NCBI RefSeq assembly: GCF_900010755.1 | Contig: NZ_CZJT01000078.1 | Span: 1-64,000 of the forward strand | Length of the DNA stretch: 64,000 bases | Source of the DNA: Paeniglutamicibacter antarcticus | GTDB lineage: Bacteria > Actinomycetota > Actinomycetes > Actinomycetales > Micrococcaceae | Direction: 5' to 3' | Shown: piece by piece, positions 17,842-26,950 of the stretch | Position numbering within the stretch: the first letter of the stretch is position 1 | Layout: each line of letters opens with the position of its first letter | Translations under genes and position numbers: made by a program | The notes under the pieces: model-generated | Databases searched by the model: none | What the model saw: the letters and a program-made list of their open reading frames with translations, nothing else | Told to the model about the DNA's origin: nothing

Positions 17842-18305
17842 GCGGTGACCTGCTCCCAGACCGCGCGCTGGGCCAGGAAGGCCTGTGCTGCGGCCTTGGC
17901 TTCCGCGAGCGAGTGGTTTTCTCCCCAGCCGCACTGGACCACATTCGCGGCCGGTACTTCGACGGCCTGAAGCACGTCGGTGAGGGTGGCCTCGATCAGC
18001 TGGGCCGTGGCAGGGACATCCGGCTCGCCCTGCAGGATCAGGTAGTAGCCGGTCTGGCAGCCCATCGGCGAGAAGTCGATGACCGAGGTCGAGTGGTTGC
18101 GCGAGGCCTCGGCGAAGAGGTGCTCCAGGGAATGGATGGCCTTCATGTCCAAGTGGGCCACGTTTGGCTGGGTGAACCGCACGTCGTATTTGGTGATGAC
18201 GTCACCGTGCGGGAGTTCCTTGCGGTCGGCAACGCGCACGTACGGTGCTGAAACCGTGCGGTGGTCAAGGTTGAAAGACTCTACGTTCATGTGTTTTGGG
18301 GTCAT
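17838..18305 (-). CDS. luxS: S-ribosylhomocysteine lyase LuxS
   Basis: A 155-residue enzyme that cleaves S-ribosylhomocysteine into homocysteine and DPD, the precursor of AI-2. The metal site is clear: His58 and His62 with Glu61 in HSLEH, and Cys125 in [10 protein letters not shown]; the catalytic Cys83 is in [11 protein letters not shown] start at 18305 with GGAAAGC upstream; a second ATG five codons later is possible. First gene of the luxS-mtn operon. In an actinobacterium this is best read as part of the activated methyl cycle; whether AI-2 signals is not shown by the sequence. Confidence 0.95.
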   Translation of the reverse strand: MTPKHMNVESFNLDHRTVSAPYVRVADRKELPHGDVITKYDVRFTQPNVAHLDMKAIHSLEHLFAEASRNHSTSVIDFSPMGCQTGYYLILQGEPDVPATAQLIEATLTDVLQAVEVPAANVVQCGWGENHSLAEAKAAAQAFLAQRAVWEQVTA

Positions 18306-18511
18306 GATGGCGCTTTCCGAAAAAGTGGTGTCGAAGCCAAGCCCACTCGTGGCCGGTCCTGTTCAACATTAATCCTATCGTCGCCGGAGGTGGCAGCGCC
18401 GAACGGCCGTGGAATGTGGCGCCACATGAACCCGGTGCTTCTTGGACGTCGACGCTTCTTGAACTACGACGCTACATGGCCTCGGCTGTGGTTCCTGCCG
18501 GCGCCGGGTGT

Positions 18512-19168
18512 TCAGGCTTCGCGGGCCAGCTGAACATGAACGACGTCCTCGCTGGCCTCGAAGCCGCTGCATGCATAACCGGCGGCACGCCAGTTGGTCT
18601 CGAAGAGCCGTTCGCCGCTGCCCAGCAGCACCGGGACCATGGCCAGGTGCAGCGTGTCAACCAGGCCCAGGGCCACGTACTGGCGGATGGCCGAAGCCCC
18701 GCCGCCAAGCCTGATGTCCGCGCCGGCCGCCGCCTCGGTGGCCAGTTGCAGCGCAACTTCGGGCCCCTGGGTCACGAAGTGGAACGTGGTGCCCCCTTGC
18801 ATGGCCAACGGAGCCCGGGCGTGACCGGTCAGCACAAAGACGTCGTGGTGGTACGGGGGCTCCTCGCCCCACCAGCCGGTCCACTTCCTGGCTGCGTCAT
18901 CGGCATCCCAGGGGCCGCGGATCGGGCCGAACATGTTCCTGCCCATGATGGTGGCCCCGATGTTTTGGTCCCCGGCCACCAAGTACGAGTTGTCCAGGCC
19001 GCTGCTGCCGTTTTCTTGCCCGGACATGGCGCGACCGTAGGCTGTGTCGAAGATCCAATGGTGCAGCCGTTCGGCACCAACCCCCAGCGGGTGTTCAAGG
19101 TCCGGGTGCGGGCCGGCCCCGAAGCCGTCGAGGGAGAGACAGAAATTGTGGACTCGCAGTTTGCTCAT
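18512..19168 (-). CDS. Dihydrofolate reductase-like (RibD C-terminal domain) protein
   Basis: A 218-residue protein of the RibD C-terminal / DHFR-like fold. It starts KLRVHNFCLSLDGFGAGP, has ATIMGRNMFGPIRGPW, VFVLTGHAR and the pyridine-nucleotide-binding segment IRLGGGASAIRQYVALGLVDTL. Such free-standing proteins are NADPH-dependent reductases of unknown substrate, common in actinobacteria. Divergent from the VOC gene across 178 bp, so the two may share a control region. Confidence 0.82.
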   Translation of the reverse strand: MSKLRVHNFCLSLDGFGAGPHPDLEHPLGVGAERLHHWIFDTAYGRAMSGQENGSSGLDNSYLVAGDQNIGATIMGRNMFGPIRGPWDADDAARKWTGWWGEEPPYHHDVFVLTGHARAPLAMQGGTTFHFVTQGPEVALQLATEAAAGADIRLGGGASAIRQYVALGLVDTLHLAMVPVLLGSGERLFETNWRAAGYACSGFEASEDVVHVQLAREA

Positions 19169-19346
19169 GTTGGTTTCCGACCGCCGTGGGTGTGGTTTGG
19201 CGCGACGCCTTGGCCAGGTGCTTGGTTACGTCGCGTGGGTGCTGCGGTTTACTGCGCCCAGCGTAGCCCCGGCCATCGCGGCCCGGGTAGGGGGAGCGGG
19301 GAACCCGCCCCTTGAAACCGCAAGGTGTGCCGCGTAGCGTGTGGCC

Positions 19347-19781
19347 ATGGATTTTTCGATACAGATCACCCTTGATTGCGCCGATCCGCACCGCCAGGCC
19401 GCATGGTGGGCACAGACCCTGGGCTGGGTGGTTGAACCCGCTGACCCGGAATTTATCCGCAAAATGGTCGACGAGGGTCACGCCGCGCAGGAGGACACTC
19501 GCGTTTTCGAGGGCCAGCTGGTCTGGAAGACCGGTGCCGGCATTTGCCCGGCAGACCAGGTGGGCAACGTGCCGCGGCAGCGGATGCTCCTGCAGTGGGT
19601 GCCGGAACCCAAGACCGTCAAGAACCGGATGCACCTTGACTTGCACTCGGGCATCGAGAAGGAAGTCGTGCGGGAAGCGCTTCTCGCTCGCGGAGCGGTG
19701 TTCTTGTACGAGTACGCCCAGGGGCCCTTTGCGTGGTTCACCATGGCTGACCCCGAGGGCAACGAGTTTTGCATTTCCTGA
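19347..19781 (+). CDS. VOC family (glyoxalase-like) protein
   Basis: A 144-residue protein with the paired beta-alpha-beta-beta-beta layout of the VOC superfamily: SIQITLDCADPHRQAAWWAQTLGW at the front, and the second half with RMHLDLH, ALLARGA and WFTMADPEGNEFCI. The pattern fits the Glyoxalase-like group that includes bleomycin-binding and dioxygenase-type proteins, but no substrate can be named. ATG start at 19347. Divergent from the DHFR-like gene and ends convergent with pepN over a hairpin. Confidence 0.82.
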   Translation: MDFSIQITLDCADPHRQAAWWAQTLGWVVEPADPEFIRKMVDEGHAAQEDTRVFEGQLVWKTGAGICPADQVGNVPRQRMLLQWVPEPKTVKNRMHLDLHSGIEKEVVREALLARGAVFLYEYAQGPFAWFTMADPEGNEFCIS

Positions 19782-19838
19782 ATGCGCCAGGGCTGGGCGA
19801 TTGCTGACAATGCTGATACGGACAGCGCTGCAGATACA

Positions 19839-19888
19839 GCAAGACCCGTGTGAACAGGCGAAATATTCGCCTCCCACACGGGTCTTGC
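19839..19888. terminator. Bidirectional terminator between the VOC gene and pepN
   Basis: GCAAGACCCGTGTG pairs with CACACGGGTCTTGC, with an inner AGGCG/CGCCT stem around AAATATT. It lies between convergent stops and is flanked by A-rich and T-rich bases on the two sides. Confidence 0.85.
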
Positions 19889-19930
19889 TTACCCGGGATC
19901 CTAATCCGCGGTCTTGGCGCGCGGCGTTAG

Positions 19931-22591
19931 TCAGATCAGAGATCGTGCAACAGGAGCGGCGGCCAGCGCCTGCGCCGCCAAGGAACGCACCAGCGAGGCG
20001 TGCTCCTCGAGCAAGAGCCGGCGCAGGGCACGCGGCGCGTCGGGGTGCTCCTCGAGCCAGCTGCTGACCTCGAGAACCACCGGGTGTTCGCCGTGCTCCA
20101 CCATGTCCTGCGGGGCAGGGAAGAGCCCCGCAATGACCCGTGTTGCCAGGCCGATGCTCTGCTGCTCCCAGATGTGCTCCAAGGAGGGCCAGTAGGCTGC
20201 ATAGTGGGCATCGAGCAGCTCGTGGCTACCGAGCTGGAAACCAGCGGCGGTGGCGCTGATGGCTTCGTTGGACAGTGCCGCGCCGTCCGCATCCTGCCCC
20301 GAGATGACTGCGGCAAAAGCTGCGGCCTTCACATCTGCCTCCGGACGGGCGGCCAGTGCCAGCAGCCGGCCGGCGGTTGCCACTGCCGAAGGGTTCGCGG
20401 CAGCACCAGACTCAAGGGCAGCGCGTGCCGCCTCATCGAGGCGCCCGCTGGCTGCCTTCGCCTGCCACAGGGCCCAGCGCAGCTGTTCGTCGACCACCAG
20501 GGAATCCCAGCGGTCCTCGCCGGCCAGTAGCGCATCAACCACGTCGGCTGCCACGTTTCCGCGAGCCAGCTTGGCCAGCGCCCTGGCCGTGGCGATTTGG
20601 GCGTCGCTGCCCGGGGCAGCCCGGTCCAGCCAGGAAACCAGCACCTCGGCCAGGGCCAGGCGTTCGGCATCGCGCAAGGCCGGGGGCAGGTAATGGACGA
20701 TGGCGGTGTTCGCCTGCTCCAGCAGGAGGGAGAACACCGAAACCTCGGTGACTGCTTCGGCATGCTCGCGCACCGCCTTAAGGAATTTCGGGGCCGCAAG
20801 CTCCGCGCCGCGAACCATGTTCCACAACGCGGCCCAGCAGGAGGCGCGGGCCAGCGGGTCGGCCAGCGTTCCCAGGTGCCCCAGCAGGGTTTCCAGGGAA
20901 ACTTCGTCGAAGGAAACCATGGCGTAGCTGGCGTCGCCGTCGTTGGGAAGGATCAAATCCGGGCGCTTGGCTCCCGTCAGGAACCCGAGGTCCACGCCGT
21001 CCCCGGTGAGTTCCACCGGGTGGCTTCCGGTGCGCACCAGCGCCCCGTCGAGAATGTTGAACAGGCCCACGTTGAGCACGTGCGGGTGGCGGATCGGTGC
21101 CTGGGTGATCGGGTCGATGCCGGACTGGGTCAGCCGGGCTGCGCCCAGCACGCCGTCGGACTCTTCAAGCTCCACGCCCAGCAGCGGAACGCCGGCGGTT
21201 TTCAGCCAGGCATCGGCCCAGGAATCCATGTTGCGGCCCGAGGCTTCCTCCAACACCGCCAGGAAGTCGCCCAACGAGGTGTTACCGAACGCATGGGCAC
21301 GGAAGTATTTCCGGGAGGCGTCGCGGAATGCCTCCGCGCCGACGTAGGCTGCCAGTTGCTTGAGCACCGAGGCGCCCTTGGCGTAGGTGATGCCGTCGAA
21401 GTTTTGCTTCGCGGCCTCCAGATTGGGGATGTCCGCGACGATCGGGTGCGTGGTGGGCAGCTGGTCGGCCACGTAGGCCCAGCCCTTGCGGCGGTTGGCG
21501 AAGGTGATCCATGCGGTGGTGAAGTCGGTGGCCTGATCCACGGCGAGGGTGCCGATATAGTCCGCGAAGGACTCCTTGAGCCACAGGTCATCCCACCAGT
21601 TCATGGTGACCAGGTCGCCGAACCACATGTGTACCATCTCATGCATGATGGTGTTGGCGCGGGTCTCGTATTGGCCCTCGGTGGCCCGGGAGGTGAAGAC
21701 GTAGCCCTCGGTGAACGTGACCAGCCCCGGGTTTTCCATGGCGCCGAGGTTGTATTCGGGCACGAACGCCGAATCGTATTTTCCCCATGGGTAGGGGTAG
21801 TCAAAGAGTTCGTGGAAGAAGTCCAGGCCCTGTTTGGTGACGGCCAGGATGTTTTCCGGGTCAAAGTGCTTGGCGATGGATGCGCGGCAGGTGGCATTGA
21901 GCGGGATTGTCAGCTCAGAGCCGTCGGCCAGCATCCGGGAGTATGAATCGGTGGACACGAAGTACGGTCCGGCCAGCACGGTGGTGATGTACGTGGAGAT
22001 TGGCAGCGTCGGGACAAAGCGTGTGGTCGAGGTTCCGTCGCCGTGATCCTCGGTGTGGGCAGGTGACTGGTTGGAGGCCACGTGCCAGCCCTGTGGGGCT
22101 CGGACAATGAAGGTGTAGGGGGCCTTCAGGTCTGGCTGTTCGAAGTTTGCAAACACGCGGCGGGCGTCTGCGGGTTCGAACTGGGTGTAGCAATATGTTT
22201 CACCGTCCGCCGGGTCGACGTAGCGGTGCAAGCCCTCGCCGCTGCGTGAGTAGTAGGTAAAGCCGTCAACCACCAGGGTGTTGGGGGAGTCTTCGCCCTG
22301 AAGCAGGTTTTCCAGGTAGATGCGCGAGCCGGTGACGGCCAGGGCCGGGTCCAGTGTCGTGCCGTTGAGGGTGAGGCCCGCAATGGATTCGTGGATGAAG
22401 TCCACGAAGGTCTCACTGGTGCCGTTGGCCTCGAAGACGAGGGTGGTCAGTGATCTGTAGCCGGTGACCGACGGGTCCTTGGCCGTTGAAAGGTCGAGGT
22501 TCACCTCATAGGACTGCACCTTAAGTGTCTGTGCGCGCCATGCCGCTTCATCGCGGGAAAGGTTTTCGTTCGGGCCGGAAAGTCTCTGCAA
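19931..22591 (-). CDS. pepN: Aminopeptidase N (M1 metallopeptidase)
   Basis: A cytoplasmic zinc aminopeptidase of about 886 residues that frees N-terminal amino acids from peptides. The M1 motifs are present: the GxMEN substrate loop (GAMENPGL), HEMVHMWFGDLV with the HExxH zinc site and the third ligand in LKESFADYIGTLA 18 residues later. The C-terminal 400 residues form the helical ERAP1-like domain. Start: no ATG is available; TTG 22591 is preferred because GGTGGA precedes it and it falls just before the conserved NENLSRDEAAWRA; GTG 22600 is the alternative. The open frame further upstream (to 23434) overlaps the exporter gene and has no resemblance to M1 enzymes. Confidence 0.92.
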   Translation of the reverse strand: MQRLSGPNENLSRDEAAWRAQTLKVQSYEVNLDLSTAKDPSVTGYRSLTTLVFEANGTSETFVDFIHESIAGLTLNGTTLDPALAVTGSRIYLENLLQGEDSPNTLVVDGFTYYSRSGEGLHRYVDPADGETYCYTQFEPADARRVFANFEQPDLKAPYTFIVRAPQGWHVASNQSPAHTEDHGDGTSTTRFVPTLPISTYITTVLAGPYFVSTDSYSRMLADGSELTIPLNATCRASIAKHFDPENILAVTKQGLDFFHELFDYPYPWGKYDSAFVPEYNLGAMENPGLVTFTEGYVFTSRATEGQYETRANTIMHEMVHMWFGDLVTMNWWDDLWLKESFADYIGTLAVDQATDFTTAWITFANRRKGWAYVADQLPTTHPIVADIPNLEAAKQNFDGITYAKGASVLKQLAAYVGAEAFRDASRKYFRAHAFGNTSLGDFLAVLEEASGRNMDSWADAWLKTAGVPLLGVELEESDGVLGAARLTQSGIDPITQAPIRHPHVLNVGLFNILDGALVRTGSHPVELTGDGVDLGFLTGAKRPDLILPNDGDASYAMVSFDEVSLETLLGHLGTLADPLARASCWAALWNMVRGAELAAPKFLKAVREHAEAVTEVSVFSLLLEQANTAIVHYLPPALRDAERLALAEVLVSWLDRAAPGSDAQIATARALAKLARGNVAADVVDALLAGEDRWDSLVVDEQLRWALWQAKAASGRLDEAARAALESGAAANPSAVATAGRLLALAARPEADVKAAAFAAVISGQDADGAALSNEAISATAAGFQLGSHELLDAHYAAYWPSLEHIWEQQSIGLATRVIAGLFPAPQDMVEHGEHPVVLEVSSWLEEHPDAPRALRRLLLEEHASLVRSLAAQALAAAPVARSLI

Positions 22592-22797
22592 TTGATCCAC
22601 CAGACCATTGAAACATGAAACGAGCGTTTGACAATGTTGTTTCGCCGGATTGCCGCAATCGCGCCATGAAGTTGCTGCCCGCCCTCGATCGGACCGGTCA
22701 ATGAACTGAATCCCCGTACCCTGCACTGTCACGGTGGGCCGTGCCGGCCGGCACAGTTCGCGCCGGTGCGCGGCAGGTGCGTTGGGTTCACCTAACT

Positions 22798-23754
22798 TCA
22801 GTGGTGGGCGGTTGGTCGGGTTTCGCTCCCGGGGTATGGGTTGCCGGCCACGCCGGTGGCGGGAAGGGGCTCCTGGGCCGGGCGCGGGGATTTTGTGCCC
22901 GCGGGTGCCAGTTGGCCAAGAACGATCCCGGAGAACACGACGGCGATTCCGATCAGCTGCGGCGCGGAAAGGCGCTCGTGGGCGAGTAGCGCTCCGGCGA
23001 TGACACCTGTGATCGGGTTCAAAAGACCGATCAGTCCAAGGGTCCCGGGCTGGAGCTTGCTGAGTCCGGCAAACCAGGCGAGGTAGGCAAGGGCCGTGGC
23101 CATGATCGTGAGGAATGCGAAACCGAGCCATTGGCTGGCAACCAGCGTCGGCGGTGCTCCCTCGATAATGACGGCGAAAGGGATCAGGAGCAGCCCGCCG
23201 GCCGTCAACTGCCAAGCGGTCGCGGGAAGGACTGCCGGAGCTTGCGGCAGTCTTGACCATCGTATGGTCAGGATGTAACCAAAGGACGTCATGAGCATTG
23301 CACCGCCGGACGCCAGCAATCCCACTGGATTGGCCGCCGCGGAACCGCTGGCAACCATCAGGACCACGCCCGCAAAGCCCAGGACGGCACCCGCAAGCGG
23401 GAGCATTCGTGGCTTCTGTCGGAGCATCGGCCATGCGATGAGCATCATGAGCATGGGGGAGAGTGCCATGACCGTCGCGGCAACGCTGCTGGGCAATAGT
23501 TGCGCGGCTAGGTACACGAGGATGAAAAACGCGCCGACGTTAAGGGTGCCGAGGATCGCCGAGCGCCACCACCAGGAACCTTTCGGCAGTGACCTGGCCA
23601 CGGACAGCAGAATCAGGCCGGCGGGAAGCGCCCGAATGAGCGCGCCGTACAACGGGTAATCCGCGGGCAGGAACGTTTTAGTGACGTAATAGGCAGTGCC
23701 CCACATGATGGGCGCAAAGGCTGCAATGAGTGACCAACGTCTTATATCTTCCAT
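22798..23754 (-). CDS. EamA/DMT family transporter
   Basis: A 318-residue inner-membrane protein with ten hydrophobic helices in two EamA repeats, the drug/metabolite transporter fold. Recognisable parts include FAPIMWGTAYYVTKTFLP in the first helix, LGTLNVGAFFILVYLAAQLLP split across the third, and the repeat-two end TLGLIGLLNPITGVIAGALLAHERL. Start chosen as ATG 23754 (MEDIRRWSL); the longer frame would extend across the operator. It is divergent from a MarR gene 40 bp away, and the start codon lies within a perfect palindrome, so repression by that MarR is likely. Ligand unknown. Ends with a Pro-rich tail. Confidence 0.9.
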   Translation of the reverse strand: MEDIRRWSLIAAFAPIMWGTAYYVTKTFLPADYPLYGALIRALPAGLILLSVARSLPKGSWWWRSAILGTLNVGAFFILVYLAAQLLPSSVAATVMALSPMLMMLIAWPMLRQKPRMLPLAGAVLGFAGVVLMVASGSAAANPVGLLASGGAMLMTSFGYILTIRWSRLPQAPAVLPATAWQLTAGGLLLIPFAVIIEGAPPTLVASQWLGFAFLTIMATALAYLAWFAGLSKLQPGTLGLIGLLNPITGVIAGALLAHERLSAPQLIGIAVVFSGIVLGQLAPAGTKSPRPAQEPLPATGVAGNPYPGSETRPTAHH

Positions 23755-23783
23755 GGAAGATACTTTATCTTCCGAGGAAGCTA
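23745..23783. promoter_or_regulatory. Two tandem MarR-type operators
   Basis: TATCTTCCATGGAAGATA at 23745-23762 is a perfect 18-base palindrome, and TATCTTCCGAGGAAGCTA at 23766-23783 repeats it with two changes in the right arm. Their centres are 21 bp apart, two helical turns, and they fill the space between the divergent exporter and marR genes. Binding by the adjacent MarR protein is inferred from the arrangement. Confidence 0.75.
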
Positions 23784-23794
23784 TTGTGTAGTCC

Positions 23795-24289
23795 ATGAAC
23801 AAGCAAGAAGACCAGATAGACCGGATTCAAGCAGAGTGGCGACGCGAAGAACCCGAAATCGACGTCGCGCCGCAGGGAGTGTTTGGCAGGCTGGCGCGCC
23901 TGAGCTCGTTGGTGCACCAGGAAATCTGTTCCACCTATGAACAACACGGGATCACCGAAGCGGATTTCGATGTCATGGCCACGCTCCGGCGGGCCGGAAA
24001 GCCATTTGAACGACGCGCGACGGAACTCGCCGAACACACGATGGTGACCTCGGGTGGATTGACCAAACGCGTGGACAGGCTTATCGGCCTGGGATTTGTG
24101 GAGCGGCGTCTTGGCGAGCACGACGCCCGGGAACGTGTCATCGGGCTGACCCCGGAAGGGAAGCGCGTCCTGGATGCTGCCTTCCGTGACCACATGGCCA
24201 ACGAAAAGATCATGCTCGACAGGTTCACCGCCCGCGAACGCGAGATCCTGCCGGAATTGCTCAAGACCTGGCTAGCCCACTACGAATAG
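23795..24289 (+). CDS. MarR family transcriptional regulator
   Basis: A 164-residue winged-helix regulator. The DNA-binding part reads ADFDVMATLRRAGKPFERRATELAEHTMVTSGGLTKRVDRL (in pieces, about 48-90), followed by the wing GFVERRLGEHDARERVIGLTPEGKRV. A long N-terminal helix (LARLSSLVHQEIC) and C-terminal helices form the dimer interface. It starts 12 bp after the second operator and is divergent from the EamA exporter, the usual layout for a ligand-released repressor of an exporter and of itself. Confidence 0.92.
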   Translation: MNKQEDQIDRIQAEWRREEPEIDVAPQGVFGRLARLSSLVHQEICSTYEQHGITEADFDVMATLRRAGKPFERRATELAEHTMVTSGGLTKRVDRLIGLGFVERRLGEHDARERVIGLTPEGKRVLDAAFRDHMANEKIMLDRFTAREREILPELLKTWLAHYE

Positions 24290-24333
24290 CATCAGCCAGC
24301 GCCGCGTGACCAACGATGTGATGCGGCGGCCAC

Positions 24334-25380
24334 TCAGGCCATTAGTGCAACAAAACCGAGTCCCAATGCGGCAACCACAGCCCAGGAACCCAAGGCAGCG
24401 GCGGCGGAGCGGCCCGCAGTGGCAAAGAGGTTGCGCAGGTCGATGGCGAAACCGAGGCCTACCAAGGCCAGCCCCAGCAGGATTTCCTGCCCGATCTTCG
24501 CCACGTGCAACACGGAATCGGGCATCCAGCCCGAGGAACGCAGCAGCACGCAGACGATGAACCCCAGGACAAAGAGCGGAACCAACGGAGGGTGTTTGCC
24601 GGCCACCGGCGTCGATCCATATGCTGTGGCTGCTGCATGTGCACGCCGCACGGAGATGGAGCCAAGCACCGAAATCGGGGCGAGCATCAGCACCCGCACC
24701 AACTTCACCACCACTGCGGCGGCAAGTGCCGTGAATCCCGTACCCTGGGCCGTGGCCACCACCTGCCCTACGTCGTGCACCGAGGCGCCGACCCAGCGGC
24801 CGAAGTCCAGCTCGTTGAGGTTCAGCCAGGTGTTGGCCAGCGGCAGCACGGCAATGGCAAGGGTTCCACACAGCGTCACTAGGGCCACCGGAATCGGCGC
24901 GTCCTTGGTGGTTCCACGGGCCTGGCTCATCGCGCCAATGGCGCTGGCACCGCAAATGGCAAAGCCGCTGGCAAGCAGCACCGGCTGGTCACCTGGCAGT
25001 TTCAGGGCCCGGGCAATCAGGTAGGTGCCGCAAAATGAACCGGCAACTACCAGGGCAATTAGCCCGATGCCCTTCCAGCCCAACCCCAGGACATCGGACA
25101 CCGCCAGCTGGAAGCCGAGCAACACAATGCCGGCCCGCATCAGCTGCTTGCCGCTCCACCCCATTCCGGGGGACAAGCTGGCTATTTGCGCACCGCGCAG
25201 GGTGTTTCCGGCGATGGCCCCGAGAACCACGCACAAGGTGAGCATCGGGATCACCGGAAGCAGCAGGTGCCCGGCAAAGGCCAGGGCCACCAAGACGGCA
25301 GCTGCCAGCAGCCCGGCCACCACCTTGCGGCTCAGCCCGGGCACCAGCAATTCCTGCAGGCGACGTGCGGGGCTTACCAC
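24334..25380 (-). CDS. YeiH family putative anion exporter (UPF0324)
   Basis: A 348-residue membrane protein with about ten helices and the YeiH family pattern: LTLCVVLGAIAGNTLRG, MRAGIVLLGFQLAVSDV, ASGFAICGASAIGA and GASVHDVGQVVATAQ. Members are called putative sulfate exporters; experimental support is thin. GTG start at 25380 lies seven bases inside the end of the SDR gene, so the two are translationally coupled. Ends convergent with marR. Confidence 0.88.
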   Translation of the reverse strand: MVSPARRLQELLVPGLSRKVVAGLLAAAVLVALAFAGHLLLPVIPMLTLCVVLGAIAGNTLRGAQIASLSPGMGWSGKQLMRAGIVLLGFQLAVSDVLGLGWKGIGLIALVVAGSFCGTYLIARALKLPGDQPVLLASGFAICGASAIGAMSQARGTTKDAPIPVALVTLCGTLAIAVLPLANTWLNLNELDFGRWVGASVHDVGQVVATAQGTGFTALAAAVVVKLVRVLMLAPISVLGSISVRRAHAAATAYGSTPVAGKHPPLVPLFVLGFIVCVLLRSSGWMPDSVLHVAKIGQEILLGLALVGLGFAIDLRNLFATAGRSAAAALGSWAVVAALGLGFVALMA

Positions 25381-26888
25381 GGCGAGGGTTCGTAGTCCTT
25401 CAGGAAGCAGCCGTACAGGTCAATGCCGCGTTCGCCGTCGACGATCGGCTGGTAGACGCGGGCGGCACCATCGATCAAATCAAGCGGCGCGTGCCAGCCC
25501 TCGGCGACCATGCGGACCTTGGAATCGTGCGGACGCTCGTCGGTGATCCAGCCGGTGTCAACCGCCGACATGAGGATGCCGTCGGTCGTGAGCATTTCCT
25601 CGGCGCTGGTGCGCGTGAGCATGTTCAACGAGGCCTTGGCCATGTTTGTGTGCGGGTGGCCGGCGCCCTTGTAGCGGCGGGAGAACTGGCCCTCCATCGC
25701 CGAAACGTTCACGATGTACTTGCGGTGCGCATCGGATGCCGCAAGGGCCGGGCGCAAGCGCGAGGCCAGCAGGAACGGTGCGGTGACGTTGCACAACTGC
25801 ACCTCAAGCATTTCCAGGGCGTCAACATCGCCCAGGATCTGCGTCCAGGAATTTTCGGTGACGACGTCCGGGACCATGCCGCCGGCGTCAATTGCGGTGC
25901 CCGCGGCAATGCGCTCAAGGCTCGCCGAGCCGGCCGTCATGGCCAGGTCGGCCACCGCTTGGGCGTCGTAGTGGGTTGCTGTGGCCGGGACCAAAAGGGC
26001 CGAATCCTGAAGGTGGAAGGCGTTGGCCAGGGCCTTGGGGTGTTCGGATGGGGGATTCGCCTCGCCCCAAACCTCCGGGCCGCCGGCGGCGAACTCGAGT
26101 TCGGCCGGAAGCGGCTGGGACTCGGACTCAATCAGGTGCAGGTAGGAGTTTGAGGTGCGGCGCACGGTTTGTGCGGCGTTGTTGATCAGGATGTCCAGCG
26201 GGCCCTCGGCGGCCACGCGGTCTGCCAACGAGATGACCTGGGACGGGTCGCGCAGGTCGATGCCGACGATGCGCAGGCGGTGGATCCAGTCGGCCGAATC
26301 CTCAAGGGCTGCAAAACGGCGGGCCGCATCGCGCGGGAAGCGCGTGGTGATAGTTGTGTGCGCACCGTCGCGCAGCAGGCGCAAAGCGATGTGCATGCCG
26401 ATTTTCGCGCGTCCGCCGGTGAGCAGCGCGCGCTTGCCGGCCAAATCGGCGCGGGCGTCGCGGCGTTCGCGGCCTGCCGCCGCGCACTCCGGGCACAGGT
26501 AATGGTGGAAGGCGTCAACCGTGGTGTAGCGCTGCTTGCAGATGTAGCAGCCGCGCGGCTTGATGTATTCGCCTGCGGTGTGGTCCTCGGTGAGCGTGCT
26601 CAGGTCCAGGCCAAGGGTCTCGTCGTCAAGGCGCTGGGGGGAACCGGTGGCGGTGCGCTCAACCACAGCGCGGTCGGCTGCGTTGATGGCCGAACGCTTC
26701 TCGTTCTTGCGGTGCCGCTTGGCGGATTTGAACATCTTGCCGGTGGCGCGGCGCACGGCAACGTGGCGTTCGTCCTCGGGTTCAAGCTGGTGCACCAGGC
26801 CTAGGACCTTGATGGCTGCCTCAAGCTCGGCTGCGGTAAAAAGTTCGTCGGTACCGGCCTGTTCGGCCTCAGAAAAATTCTCAGTCAT
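25374..26888 (-). CDS. SDR oxidoreductase with an N-terminal zinc-finger-like region
   Basis: A 504-residue protein in two parts. The first 145 residues are charged and contain a CYICKQRYTT ... CPEC pattern (two CxxC-type pairs about 18 residues apart), which looks like a zinc ribbon. From about 150 it is a short-chain dehydrogenase with LLTGGRAKIGMHIA, LINNAAQTVRR and the catalytic serine in NVSAMEGQF with the lysine in NMAKASLN; the classical tyrosine position is not obvious, HTNMAKAS replacing YxxxK. Start is ATG 26888 (MTENFSEAEQ). It overlaps yeiH downstream. This long SDR type is common in actinobacteria, function unknown. Confidence 0.8.
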   Translation of the reverse strand: MTENFSEAEQAGTDELFTAAELEAAIKVLGLVHQLEPEDERHVAVRRATGKMFKSAKRHRKNEKRSAINAADRAVVERTATGSPQRLDDETLGLDLSTLTEDHTAGEYIKPRGCYICKQRYTTVDAFHHYLCPECAAAGRERRDARADLAGKRALLTGGRAKIGMHIALRLLRDGAHTTITTRFPRDAARRFAALEDSADWIHRLRIVGIDLRDPSQVISLADRVAAEGPLDILINNAAQTVRRTSNSYLHLIESESQPLPAELEFAAGGPEVWGEANPPSEHPKALANAFHLQDSALLVPATATHYDAQAVADLAMTAGSASLERIAAGTAIDAGGMVPDVVTENSWTQILGDVDALEMLEVQLCNVTAPFLLASRLRPALAASDAHRKYIVNVSAMEGQFSRRYKGAGHPHTNMAKASLNMLTRTSAEEMLTTDGILMSAVDTGWITDERPHDSKVRMVAEGWHAPLDLIDGAARVYQPIVDGERGIDLYGCFLKDYEPSPW

Positions 26889-26950
26889 GTCGCCATCAAG
26901 TCTACCGGCAGGGCCCTGCGGTGTCGGCACGGGGAGCATCCCCGATGTGG

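Noticed and set aside
22592..23434. In-frame upstream extension of pepN to 1167 codons
   Set aside because: It overlaps the EamA exporter on the same strand in another frame, is low in structure-forming residues and matches no M1 peptidase.
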